From: Burkholderiales bacterium
GTDB lineage: Bacteria > Pseudomonadota > Gammaproteobacteria > Burkholderiales > Burkholderiaceae_C
Assembly (NCBI GenBank): GCA_947446855.1
Contig: CANFIH010000003.1
Location: 1 to 64,000, forward strand
DNA: 64,000 bases
Reading direction: 5' to 3'
Position numbers and translations under genes: made by a program. The notes beneath the pieces were generated by a model. The model did no database searches. It was not told the DNA's origin and was given only the letters and a program-made list of their open reading frames with translations. Position 1 is the stretch's first letter. Every line of letters begins with the position of its first letter. Positions 24,835 to 32,968 of the stretch are shown one piece after another.

Positions 24835-26583
24835 CTAGCTGTAGCTGACTGCCAGGTTGGACGCCGCCACGGTCACGGTCTTGCCGACCGATGCGGCATA
24901 CGACTTTGTTTTGATGTTGTCCACAAACACAAACTCACCCTTGACGTTGGCGGCGGTCACCGTCATCAGCAAGTAGCCGCGGCGGATGGTGTCGGAGTAG
25001 TTGACGTCGCTGAGCAAGCCAAAGCCGGTGCCGTTGGTGTTGGCAATCGAAGGGCTGCTGCCGTCAATGGTCGAGGCCAGGCCGCCCAGGCCTGCGCTTT
25101 CGTAGCCCGGTGCCGTCACGGACGTGGTGGCAAATTCAACACCGATCTGGCTGGTTCCATCCAGTGACTTGAGGTTGTTGAACCACGCGTTGTGCGAGTC
25201 CCCCGACAACACCACCAGTTTTTTTCCGGTGGCCTTGATGGTTTGCAGCAGGGTTTCACGCTGGATCGGATAGCCGTCCCAGGAGTCCATATTGATCGGG
25301 ATTTTGAATTCGGTGCGTGGGCCGGCCAGGTAGGTACCGACCGCCGTGCTGAAAGCTGCCGGGCCGTTGGCAAAGGCAGCGACAACGGACTGCGGGTACC
25401 ACAGTTTGGCCATGATGTCCTGGTTGCCGATGATCTGCCAGGTGGTGGTGGCTGTAGCGATATTGCCGGTCAGCCAGTTGAACTGGGTGTTGCTGATCAT
25501 CTTGTTGGCGGCATCGGGGTAGACACCGCTCACGGGCGTCAGGCCGGCCGCATAGTCGGCCCAGGCATAGGGCTGCACATGGGCGTCAAACGGGTCGCCG
25601 TAATAGCCGTAAACCTGTTTGGTGCGCCCTTCAATGCGCGTGTCCAGCATGTGCAGGCTGAACAGGGTGCCGAAGTCAAACTTGCGGTAGATCTTCAGCA
25701 GGTTGCTGACATCCGGTGTGCGGATGGGCATCCACTCGTGGTAAGCCTGTGCGGCCACGGCTTTGCGGGCAGTCCAAGTGCCTTGTGTCAGAGGATCGTG
25801 GTTTTGTGCGCCATCCATGTAGGCGTTGTTGGCAAATTCATGGTCGTCCCAGATCGTGATCCAGGGCATCTTGGCGTGCAGGGCCTGCAGGTTGGCATCC
25901 AGCCGGTATTGCGCGTAGCGCGTGCGGTAGTCGTTCAGGCTGACGATGTCGTTGGCCGGTGTGACCACGCGGCCCAGGCCGACGGCCGTCGTGGTGCTGG
26001 TGGCGGGGTTGGCGGGGTCGCTGACCACGGTGTTGCCGAACTTGGCCGGGTCCGAGCCGTATTCATAAATGTAGTCACCCAGGTGGATGGCAAACTGCGC
26101 TCCCGAATTCACGGCGCTGTCATACACATTGAAGAAGCCGGCCGAATACAGTGTGCAGGAGAACACCGCAAATTTGACCGAGCTCGCACTGGCCGAAGGC
26201 AGGGTGCGCGTGGTTCCTACTGCAGAGTAAACCCCGCTCTCGTCCCCGAAACGATAGAAATAGGTGTTGTCCGGTGCCAGGCCGGTGGCATCCACCTTGG
26301 CGGTATTGCCCGCTGCGATGGTGGCGATCACGTTGCCGGAACTGACGATGGAATTGAATGTGGCGTCGCTGGCCACTTGCCAATTCAGGTAGACATCGCC
26401 TTCCAGGTTGGGGCGCTTGGCATGGGTCCACAGGATGACGCTGGTGGCCAGCGGGTCGCCGCTGGCCACGCCATAGCGAAATTGCGCCGGGGTGTAGTTC
26501 GAGCCGCCACAGGCGGCCAGTGTTGCGCTGCCACCCATGGCGGCCATGGTGGTGAGAAAACTGCGTCGAGTTGGATGTGTCAT
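24835..26583 (-). CDS. phoD: PhoD-family alkaline phosphatase, Tat-exported
   Basis: Metal-dependent (Ca/Fe-type) alkaline phosphatase/phosphodiesterase of about 582 residues, exported folded. The start 26583 gives a twin-arginine signal THPTRRSFLTTMAAMGGSAT with a following LAACGG that may be a lipobox. Characteristic PhoD regions: AQFRYGVASGDPLATSVILW, FAIHLGDYIYEYG, ITIWDDHEFANNAYMDG, IIGNQDIMAKLW and LVVLSGDSHNAWFNNL. The upstream residues of the ORF-track version are intergenic. A Pho box with TCGAAT at the right distance precedes it, and an acidic small gene is divergent. Confidence 0.92.
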   Translation of the reverse strand: MTHPTRRSFLTTMAAMGGSATLAACGGSNYTPAQFRYGVASGDPLATSVILWTHAKRPNLEGDVYLNWQVASDATFNSIVSSGNVIATIAAGNTAKVDATGLAPDNTYFYRFGDESGVYSAVGTTRTLPSASASSVKFAVFSCTLYSAGFFNVYDSAVNSGAQFAIHLGDYIYEYGSDPAKFGNTVVSDPANPATSTTTAVGLGRVVTPANDIVSLNDYRTRYAQYRLDANLQALHAKMPWITIWDDHEFANNAYMDGAQNHDPLTQGTWTARKAVAAQAYHEWMPIRTPDVSNLLKIYRKFDFGTLFSLHMLDTRIEGRTKQVYGYYGDPFDAHVQPYAWADYAAGLTPVSGVYPDAANKMISNTQFNWLTGNIATATTTWQIIGNQDIMAKLWYPQSVVAAFANGPAAFSTAVGTYLAGPRTEFKIPINMDSWDGYPIQRETLLQTIKATGKKLVVLSGDSHNAWFNNLKSLDGTSQIGVEFATTSVTAPGYESAGLGGLASTIDGSSPSIANTNGTGFGLLSDVNYSDTIRRGYLLMTVTAANVKGEFVFVDNIKTKSYAASVGKTVTVAASNLAVSYS

Positions 26584-26610
26584 GCGAAGGCCCTTTGTGT
26601 GGTTGTACCT

Positions 26611-26644
26611 ATTCGAGCACTCTCCCGTGACGGCTTGATTACCG
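26611..26644 (-). promoter_or_regulatory. Candidate PhoB promoter of phoD
   Basis: Minus strand heptamers CGGTAAT and CCGTCAC spaced by CAAG, then 10 nt, then TCGAAT, about 28 nt before the phoD ATG. A further CTGTCAC on plus (26687-26693), followed by a poor second heptamer, may serve the divergent gene. Confidence 0.55.
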
Positions 26645-26765
26645 GCGGAATTCCCACGTGCAATGGCAGGTTGTTTGTGCGAGAGCCTGTCACGGGATGT
26701 ACATGTCGCCGCGCAATCATGTTGCTGCGGCGCTTTGCCGTGATGACCCACTTTGCGAGGCTCTT

Positions 26766-27083
26766 ATGAACTACGAAACCATGCAAGAGATCCAGATTGA
26801 TTCCACACACGGTCAGCCGGTGGAGGCGACAGAGGAAGACTTTGAAACCGTTGGTGACTACCACCGCAGGGCAGCCCACTACTTCGCCGAAGCTGCAAAG
26901 CAGCATCTGGCTGCCGCAGCGGCCGATGACGAGGGTGATGACGAGGCCGTGGAGTTGCACGCCTTCAAGGCCTATCGCCACCAACTCAACGCAGTGCAGT
27001 GTGCAGAAATTGCGGTGATGGAAAGCGAAGAAGAGGAATTGGATGCGGCGGACCTCGATGAAGAAGAGGTCAGCGCCGATTAG
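26766..27083 (+). CDS. Small acidic protein, 105 aa
   Basis: Unrecognised soluble protein with strongly acidic ends: an N-terminal EATEEDFETVGDYHRRAAHY and a C-terminus ESEEEELDAADLDEEEVSAD. The centre is an alanine-rich helical stretch with many His and Gln (HYFAEAAKQHLAAAAADDEG). GAGG lies shortly before the ATG at 26766; the longer ORF start is in the phoD promoter. Such helix-rich acidic proteins can bind metal or basic partners, but I cannot assign a function. It is divergent from phoD, with 182 bp between, and may share its control. Confidence 0.65.
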   Translation: MNYETMQEIQIDSTHGQPVEATEEDFETVGDYHRRAAHYFAEAAKQHLAAAAADDEGDDEAVELHAFKAYRHQLNAVQCAEIAVMESEEEELDAADLDEEEVSAD

Positions 27084-27117
27084 CCAACCGCCAACACCTG
27101 GCCATGCGCGGGGGCTC

Positions 27118-27282
27118 TCAGTGGTCCCAGTCTCCGCGCTGCAGCAGGGAGCCTGCAAACATGCCGACGTGCTCCGGCTTGTGCAAGGGGTAGTGCCTGG
27201 TTACCAGGGCAAAAAGGCTCAGCACGGCAAGCGTGATGCGCCAGCGGCGCTTTAGGGTGTTGGTGGAATGGTTCATATCCAT
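27118..27282 (-). CDS. Small membrane protein, 54 aa
   Basis: Absent from the ORF track. Translation on minus from ATG 27282 gives MDMNHSTNTLKRRWRITLAV, one membrane helix (ITLAVLSLFALVT), and a tail ending LLQRGDWDH. AAGAAG lies directly before the ATG. The gene is 38 nt after the 7-TM gene on the same strand, suggesting one transcript. Positive residues before the helix predict N-in. Function unknown; I regard it as probably real because of the position, the site and a sensible membrane topology. Confidence 0.5.
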   Translation of the reverse strand: MDMNHSTNTLKRRWRITLAVLSLFALVTRHYPLHKPEHVGMFAGSLLQRGDWDH

Positions 27283-27320
27283 CTTCTTGTTCAAGTAAAA
27301 AGGTTAACGGTAGTGGCGGC

Positions 27321-28157
27321 TTATGAAAAGGTGATGACATCGCCGTCGTTCTGGCGCTGCAATGCCGGCGTGTGGATGAAGGCAATGCTCAGCCATACGG
27401 CAATGCTGAAATACAGAGACATCCACACCACCTCGCTCTTCCAGGTCTGCCACTGCTGCGACACCACCCAGCGCCCCGAGGTGTCGAGCACGCCCTGGCT
27501 CAGACTCAGGTAGTGGCGACCACTGGCTTCATCGGCCACCCAGCGCGACCAGTACATGGGCACATCCACCAGAAACATGAAGGCCACGTAGGCAAGGCCG
27601 GTCAGGCACATCAGCAGCAGCATGGGGCGCAGCCTGGCGCTGGCGCGCGGCCACAGGGACAGCAGACTGAAGACCAGCAACGCGGCAGAGACGCCCCACA
27701 GCGACTCTTCGATCACATGGCCGATGTTGGAGGTGGTCAGCACCGAATACCAGGAGCAGGTCTCGGCGATGGCAATCAGCGGCAAAACCGCCAGGGATGC
27801 CAGTCGCCCTGGCTTGCTTTGCGTGGCTTGCGAAATCTCACGCATCAGCAGTGCCCACTGCGTCACAAAGCACAGCTCGGCAACCGTGGCTACCGAGCGG
27901 CCCACCATCACGCTCGACAGCCAGGAATCAAACAGACACATGCGCTGCACATCAAACACCGGCAGTGCGGAGCGGTAGGCGCAGCCCAGCACATAGCCGG
28001 CGGAAAGCATCAGTTGCAGTCTGCGCGACGCATACACCTCGGCAGGCATGACGCCGTGTTTTTGCCACAGCACGCGCGCAGAAAAGCTCAGCGCCAGCAC
28101 GTTGAGCGCACTCACCATGCAGAGCAAAAACCACCACACAAAAACCTCGGTAGACAT
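27321..28157 (-). CDS. Polytopic membrane protein of unknown function
   Basis: 278 residues with about seven hydrophobic helices, among them VFVWWFLLCMVSALNVLALS, LASLAVLPLIAIAETCSWYS, LWGVSAALLVFSLLSLWP, PMLLLMCLTGLAYVAFMFLV and VVWMSLYFSIAVWLSIAFIH. I do not recognise the family and see no catalytic motif. A tract with TTGCAA and TATATT (16 nt apart) upstream makes a plausible sigma70 promoter in an AT-rich palindromic patch (28190-28220). The following 54-aa membrane gene is probably co-transcribed. GTG 28160 is an alternative start. Confidence 0.75.
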   Translation of the reverse strand: MSTEVFVWWFLLCMVSALNVLALSFSARVLWQKHGVMPAEVYASRRLQLMLSAGYVLGCAYRSALPVFDVQRMCLFDSWLSSVMVGRSVATVAELCFVTQWALLMREISQATQSKPGRLASLAVLPLIAIAETCSWYSVLTTSNIGHVIEESLWGVSAALLVFSLLSLWPRASARLRPMLLLMCLTGLAYVAFMFLVDVPMYWSRWVADEASGRHYLSLSQGVLDTSGRWVVSQQWQTWKSEVVWMSLYFSIAVWLSIAFIHTPALQRQNDGDVITFS

Positions 28158-28312
28158 CACGGGAACTTTCGCATGCTTGAGTAAATCAAGCTAACAATAT
28201 ATACGATATATACCGTTTTGCAAGCGCATTGCCGGAGGCGGGAAAAGGGTGTCATGCAACTGAAATGAAGGTGCCACACAATTTGCTGATTCACTTCCTG
28301 AACGGGACCTGC

Positions 28313-28531
28313 ATGTACACTTCCGCGCCCAACGAAATCGCCGCCACCGGCCTGCGTTACACCGCCAAAGAGGGTGGCTCGCCTTTTCAGGGCATGGGTG
28401 CCAACGGTGAGTTCAGAAGCTGCCTCAAATGCGGGCAGCACAAGCTCAGAAGCAATGGAGCCATCCACCGTTTTTTGAACGGCCTGATGTTTTTTTGCTT
28501 TGAGTGCAAACCGAAAAAACTGTCGCAGTAG
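28313..28531 (+). CDS. Small putative zinc-ribbon protein, 72 aa
   Basis: Short protein with two CxxC pairs, SCLKCGQHKL and FFCFECKPKK, separated by 22 residues, which could bind one zinc ion. The start at 28313 (MYTSAPNEIAATGLRY) has GGGAC close upstream, but ATG 28265 is also possible. It converges on the TRAP permease gene with a gap of 7 nt. The basic end KPKKLSQ suggests nucleic-acid contact, which is only a guess. Another CxxC small protein lies at 59279. Confidence 0.55.
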   Translation: MYTSAPNEIAATGLRYTAKEGGSPFQGMGANGEFRSCLKCGQHKLRSNGAIHRFLNGLMFFCFECKPKKLSQ

Positions 28532-28538
28532 CCCAACC

Positions 28539-30404
28539 TTATTTGGGGCTGCTGCCCAGCACCCATGTGGGCAGCCAGGTAGCGGTGGCCGGCACCAGCG
28601 CAATCGCCATGGTGCCCAGAAAGATCGCCAATAGGGCCGGCAGCACGGACGCCGCCACATAGCGCACCGGTTTGTCAAACATGGCCGAGGCAAAGTAGAT
28701 GTTCATGCCGGCCGGCGGGCACAAAAAGCCCAGCTCCATATTGGCCAGAAAGATGATGCCGAAGTGCACCGGGTCTATGCCATAGCTCAGTGCCACGGGC
28801 AGCAGCAGGGGAACCAGCACCACCAGCGCGGCAAAGATTTCCATCAGCGCACCGGCGGCAAACAGAAACCCATTGAGCACCAGCAGGAACACCCATTTGT
28901 TGGGTATCACGCCCTGCACCCAGGTGATGGCCGCGTCCGGAATGCCGGCGTCAATCAGGTAGTTGGTCAGGCCCAGCGCCATACCCAGAATCAGCATCAC
29001 GCCGCCGATGATCTGGGTGCAGTCGCTCAAGGCCTGGGCCAGTTTGCGCCAGCCCAGTTCGCGGTGCGCCAGCACCTGGGTCAGGATGGCGTAGGCCGCA
29101 GCGATGGCCGCACTCTCGGTGGGAGTGGCCAGGCCGCTGACCAGCGCGCCAATGGCAACGAAGGGTGCCAGCACCTCCCACTTTGCAGCCCACAAGGCGC
29201 TTGCCACGCCGGGGTGTGCAGGCGTCTTTGCCGGTTGCACAGGCGCGTTGGCGGAAGCGGTGCCTGCGATTGCCACCGTCGCCGGGCGCCTGAGGTAGCC
29301 ACCCAACACCAGCAGGAACAGCACCATGATGGCGGCCGGCAATAGCCCGGCCAGAAACATGGTGTTGATGGGTACGCGCGCAATGATGGCGTACATGATG
29401 AGCGGCACCGAAGGTGCCAGCAGCACGCCCAAGGCGCTGGCGCTGGTCACCAGGCTGATGCCGCGCTGCTCCGGGAAACCCGCGTTGCGCAGCAGTGGCA
29501 GCAACAGGCCGCCCAGTGCCAGAATGGTGACGCCGCTGCCGCCGGTAAAGGCGGTGAAGGCCGAGCACAGCACCGCACTGGCCACCACCGTGCCGGTGGC
29601 ACCGCCGCCAAACAGCGCGACAAACACGGCACCCAGACGTTCTGCCGCGCCGGTGCGCGCAAACACCAGACCGGCCAGCGTAAACAGGGGCAGGGCGGGC
29701 AGCGAGGGGTTGACGGTGATCTGGTAATGCGAGAGGGCAATCGAGGCCAGGGGCAGTGCGTCCTGCCAGAACAGCGCCAGCGCCAGCGCGCCCAGCACGG
29801 CAAAGATCGGTGCGCCGAACACCAGCGCAGCCAGCAGCGCGATGACGGCAGGCCAGACGGGCAAGGCGCTGCCATCCCACTGCCAGGCCAACAGCAAGCC
29901 CGCCAGCATGGGCAGCAGGGCGCCGGCAAGTTTCTGAACCGGGGAGCTCAAACCTTGCGCGCCCAGTTGCAGGCCCAGCAGTGCAAAGCCCAGCGGCATG
30001 GCAGCCTGCAGCCACCACACCGGAATGCCGTAGGCCAGGGTTTGCGCCACCTGGCGTTCGCTGTCCACCAGCTGCCAGCTGGCCATGCACAGCAGGCCGC
30101 AGACCAGGGCTGCAAACAGCCTGCCGTACCACTGGCTGGCGGCCGTCAGGCGCGGATGCCGGGTCGATGCAAAGCCCTTGCCAAAGCTGCTCAGGTGGCC
30201 GTGGCGCAGGGCTACCACCGAGCCCAGCATGGCCATCACCAGGCCCAGGTGCTGCACGATGACGGGCGCGTTTTGCACGCCGCTGCCGGCCCAGGGGCGC
30301 ACCAGAATCTCGATCAGGGGAATCAGCCCCATCAGCACTAGCGCCAGGGCAGCCAGCACTTCGTCCAGGCGGCGCAAGCCCTTGAGCTTCTGCAACACGC
30401 TCAT
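28539..30404 (-). CDS. dctM: TRAP transporter fused permease (DctQ-DctM)
   Basis: Inner-membrane TRAP permease of 621 residues. The first about 190 residues form a four-helix DctQ-like unit (LAALALVLMGLIPLIEILVR, GLVMAMLGSVVALRHGHL). The rest is the large DctM unit with its helices and conserved loops, e.g. FTAFTGGSGVTILALGGLLL, SASALGVLLAPSVPLIMYAI and FGIIFLANMELGFLCPPAG. Fusion of the two is common. Its ATG overlaps the dctP stop (ATGA), so binding protein and permease are coupled. Na+ or proton symport of an organic anion is expected from the family; the Pho box before this operon suggests a phosphorus-containing or carbon-skeleton substrate. Confidence 0.9.
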   Translation of the reverse strand: MSVLQKLKGLRRLDEVLAALALVLMGLIPLIEILVRPWAGSGVQNAPVIVQHLGLVMAMLGSVVALRHGHLSSFGKGFASTRHPRLTAASQWYGRLFAALVCGLLCMASWQLVDSERQVAQTLAYGIPVWWLQAAMPLGFALLGLQLGAQGLSSPVQKLAGALLPMLAGLLLAWQWDGSALPVWPAVIALLAALVFGAPIFAVLGALALALFWQDALPLASIALSHYQITVNPSLPALPLFTLAGLVFARTGAAERLGAVFVALFGGGATGTVVASAVLCSAFTAFTGGSGVTILALGGLLLPLLRNAGFPEQRGISLVTSASALGVLLAPSVPLIMYAIIARVPINTMFLAGLLPAAIMVLFLLVLGGYLRRPATVAIAGTASANAPVQPAKTPAHPGVASALWAAKWEVLAPFVAIGALVSGLATPTESAAIAAAYAILTQVLAHRELGWRKLAQALSDCTQIIGGVMLILGMALGLTNYLIDAGIPDAAITWVQGVIPNKWVFLLVLNGFLFAAGALMEIFAALVVLVPLLLPVALSYGIDPVHFGIIFLANMELGFLCPPAGMNIYFASAMFDKPVRYVAASVLPALLAIFLGTMAIALVPATATWLPTWVLGSSPK

Positions 30405-31411
30405 TTGGTCGACAAGGCGCGGTAGGCCTTCACGTGCTTGAACACCTCGTCAAAGGTGTCAGCCGGCACCATGCTGCCGCGTATGCGCGGGTACAGCGTT
30501 TCCGCCAGGGTGTTCCATTCCTGCATCTCGGCCGCATTGGGCTTGTGCACGATCAGCCCGCGCTTTTTCATCGCGTCCACTGCTTCGTCCACTTCCTTGC
30601 GGGCCTGCGTGCGCATCTGCAGGCCGGCCTTGTCGCCGGCGGCGCGCAAGCTGGCCTGCCCTGCCGGGCTCATCGCGTCCCAGGCCTTGGTGGTCACCAC
30701 CAGCGCACCGACGATGGGCGACCAGTTGATCTCCAGCATGTGCGGCGCGGTGTTGTAGATCTGGCTGGCCAGGGCGAAGTAGGGCGTGGAGGGCACCACG
30801 TTGATCATGCCGGTCTGTATGGAGGGCAGGATGTCGGCCGTCTCCAGTGGCACCGGCGTGTAGCCCAGGCTCTTCATGATGGATTGCTGCTCCTGTTCCG
30901 AGCCCCAGGCAAAAAACTTCAGGCGCTTGTAGTCGTCCGGTCGCACCGCAGCGTCCTTGGAGAAAAAGCGCACCCAGCCGGCGTCGCCCCAGCCCAGCAC
31001 CACAAACCCCTTGTCCAGAAATTTCTTCTCCATGGCCGGGCGCATTTTTTCGCGCACATAGTCCAGCTCTTCCCAGCTGCGAAACAGCAGGGGCAGGTTT
31101 TGCAGCGCGGTAATCGAAGGCTCAATCTCGCGCAGCCCCACCACTGACAGCAGGGCGCCCTGCAACTGGCCTATGCGCATGCGCCGCGCCATTTCTGCTT
31201 CGCCACCCTGGCTGCCGTCGGGGTAGACCATGGTCTTGGCGCCGCCGCCCTGGGCTTCGCGCCAGGCTTCACCCACCTCCAGCAGCTGGCGGTGGTAGAG
31301 CGAATTCTTCGGTGCCAGCGTGCCCATCCGCAATTGCAGATCGGCCGCACCAGCCAACGGGCTGGTCAACACGGTCAGGGCGAGCAGGAGGGCGGCAGTC
31401 AGTTTGGACAT
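30401..31411 (-). CDS. dctP: TRAP transporter substrate-binding protein
   Basis: Periplasmic DctP-type receptor of 336 residues. It opens with a signal peptide (MSKLTAALLLALTVLTSPLAGA) and the mature start DLQLRMGTLAPKNSLYHRQL. The conserved substrate-carboxylate Arg area lies in RMRIGQLQGALLSVVGL and further in DILPSIQTGMINVVPSTPYF. The subgroup is the one accompanied by a TatT protein, whose members often use hydrophobic or unusual acids. It lies 28 nt after tatT and overlaps the permease gene. Confidence 0.9.
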   Translation of the reverse strand: MSKLTAALLLALTVLTSPLAGAADLQLRMGTLAPKNSLYHRQLLEVGEAWREAQGGGAKTMVYPDGSQGGEAEMARRMRIGQLQGALLSVVGLREIEPSITALQNLPLLFRSWEELDYVREKMRPAMEKKFLDKGFVVLGWGDAGWVRFFSKDAAVRPDDYKRLKFFAWGSEQEQQSIMKSLGYTPVPLETADILPSIQTGMINVVPSTPYFALASQIYNTAPHMLEINWSPIVGALVVTTKAWDAMSPAGQASLRAAGDKAGLQMRTQARKEVDEAVDAMKKRGLIVHKPNAAEMQEWNTLAETLYPRIRGSMVPADTFDEVFKHVKAYRALSTK

Positions 31412-31439
31412 GGTGTGATCAGCGAGAGGTAAGGGCGGG

Positions 31440-32360
31440 TTAAAACAAATCGTCGGCGGTGGCGAGTAGCCAGAGCGCGCGTTCGCGCATCACGGCGTTT
31501 TGCATGCCGGGGTGTGCGGCGCATACGGCCAGGGCCTGGCGCAACAGGGCGTCGAAGGCCGCGCGGTCGCCTGCGGCTAAGGCTACGCCCTCGGCCTTGG
31601 CCACCAGCGGGCCGGCATGGTGTTGGCCCCCCAAGGCAATAGCCTGGTCAAAGTAGGACAGGGCTTGTGTGCTGGAGCCGCCGGGGCGGGCTGCTTCCAA
31701 GCTAGCCATCAGGCCGGCGAGCGCACCCTCGCCATACGCGGGCTGCCTGGCGTAGGCCAGCTGGGCCAGGCGCACAGCCAGCGGCAAATCGGCCACGGTG
31801 TCGGGGTTGTCTTTGGACAGGGAGATCAGGCCACCCCAACTCGCAGCGGCCCAGTAGGCCAGGCCGATTTGCTCATTTTTGAGTTGCGGCCAGTCGCTGG
31901 CGCGGCTGCTCTCCAGTGCCTTGCGAAAACCGGGCTGTGCGCGTTCGAGCGCCGCCATGGCGTGGCGGTGCGCGCGTGCGTACAGGCGCGCCGCCCGTTC
32001 GCGCAGCAGCTGTGCGGCTTTGGCATCGCGTGCGTCCAGGCGCTCGGCATCGAAGGCCACAAAGGCATAGGCGTATTGGGTAAAGCCGGTGGCCACGGCT
32101 TCGGACAAGGCGGCGTTGTCGGGCACTTCGCGCAGCAGCGACTCGCTCAGCTTGAGGTAGAAGGCACTGGCCTCGCGTGCCAGCACCAGATCGTCCTCCG
32201 GCGCCTGGCCTTGTGAGGCCAGTTCGTTGGCCATGCTTTGAATAATCAGGTGCCGCGCAGAGCAGGCACCCAAAGTGGCCAGCAACAGGCACAGGCCCAG
32301 CGCGCGGAGCAGCGGCAGTGTCAAGGCGAGCAAGCGGGACGGCGCAAACGGGAGGGGCAT
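31440..32360 (-). CDS. TatT-like periplasmic TRAP component (lipoprotein)
   Basis: TRAP-associated T component (TatT/Tp0956 family), about 306 residues, made of TPR-like helical hairpins that trimerise and dock on the binding protein. The start 32360 gives a lipoprotein signal ending LLLATLGAC. Helical repeats are seen in EASAFYLKLSESLLREVPDN, ERAARLYARAHRHAMAALER and LAQLAYARQPAYGEGALAGL. The upstream 69 residues of the ORF-track version lie in the promoter region. It heads the operon tatT-dctP-dctQM, with a Pho box whose -10 is the best in the set. Confidence 0.82.
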   Translation of the reverse strand: MPLPFAPSRLLALTLPLLRALGLCLLLATLGACSARHLIIQSMANELASQGQAPEDDLVLAREASAFYLKLSESLLREVPDNAALSEAVATGFTQYAYAFVAFDAERLDARDAKAAQLLRERAARLYARAHRHAMAALERAQPGFRKALESSRASDWPQLKNEQIGLAYWAAASWGGLISLSKDNPDTVADLPLAVRLAQLAYARQPAYGEGALAGLMASLEAARPGGSSTQALSYFDQAIALGGQHHAGPLVAKAEGVALAAGDRAAFDALLRQALAVCAAHPGMQNAVMRERALWLLATADDLF

Positions 32361-32422
32361 GGGTGGTGAGCCGGCAAAGGCCTGGGGCGGGCGTGCCAGC
32401 GCGCAGGCTGGTTCAACACAAA

Positions 32423-32456
32423 AATATAGTTCGGTTGTGTGAAGCTTCGGTGACAA
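32423..32456 (-). promoter_or_regulatory. Candidate PhoB promoter of the TRAP operon
   Basis: Minus strand TTGTCAC and GCTTCAC spaced by CGAA, then exactly 10 nt, then TATATT. The box is embedded in a larger imperfect hairpin (GTGAAGC...GCTTCAC around GTGACA...TGTCAC). The leader to the tatT ATG is about 55 nt. Confidence 0.6.
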
Positions 32457-32669
32457 CGCTGTCACGCATGCTTCACGGGCTTGCCATGGATGGAAGCGGC
32501 CGATCAGCCTCCGAGCACGGATGGGGCATGAACCAAGTTCAGCGCATAGGGTGGCCAGATGAATCAATGGCGAACCATTGCAAACGAAACGCTTGCCTAC
32601 CCATGCGCCGTGCAGCGTACCAACACCCGGTATTGGTATGTCCTTACGAACGCAGCAACGCAGCTGTAA

Positions 32670-32739
32670 GCAGGAGGGGTAAGGGCGGGCGACGATTTGT
32701 GGTACTCCACCATGAGGAGCTCGCCCTTACCCCTCCTGC
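32670..32739. repeat. Nested palindrome with 18-bp perfect arms
   Basis: GCAGGAGGGGTAAGGGCG (32670-32687) is repeated inverted at 32722-32739 without mismatch. The 34-nt centre contains a small inner hairpin GTGG-TACT-CCAC flanked by unpaired GGCGACGATTT and CATGAGGAGCT. The core differs from that of the mutL/8.2-kb element. The rest of the 32361-32968 gap shows only the Pho promoter; the 195-aa plus-strand ORF across it is not convincing. Confidence 0.7.
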
Positions 32740-32968
32740 GCAAGCACATGCAGGTATGAAACCTTCGATCGGCAAATACCGGACTTATTTCAAGACCCGC
32801 TTCCAGCCCTTGAGATTCATGACAGGCCGATATCCCATCAATTCCTGTTGTTGCAATGCGAAGTTAATCCATTGCCCCAAAACAGCCGCACATTTCTGCT
32901 GTTAGCCGGCGTAATCGAACCGGCAGTATCTTTCCGGCCACGAGAATACGGCCCATGGCAGGGTAGAT

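Noticed and set aside
32318-32905. 195-aa plus-strand ORF in the gap upstream of the TRAP operon
   Set aside because: It runs across the Pho promoter and an 18-bp palindrome, lacks a ribosome site and has no coding character.
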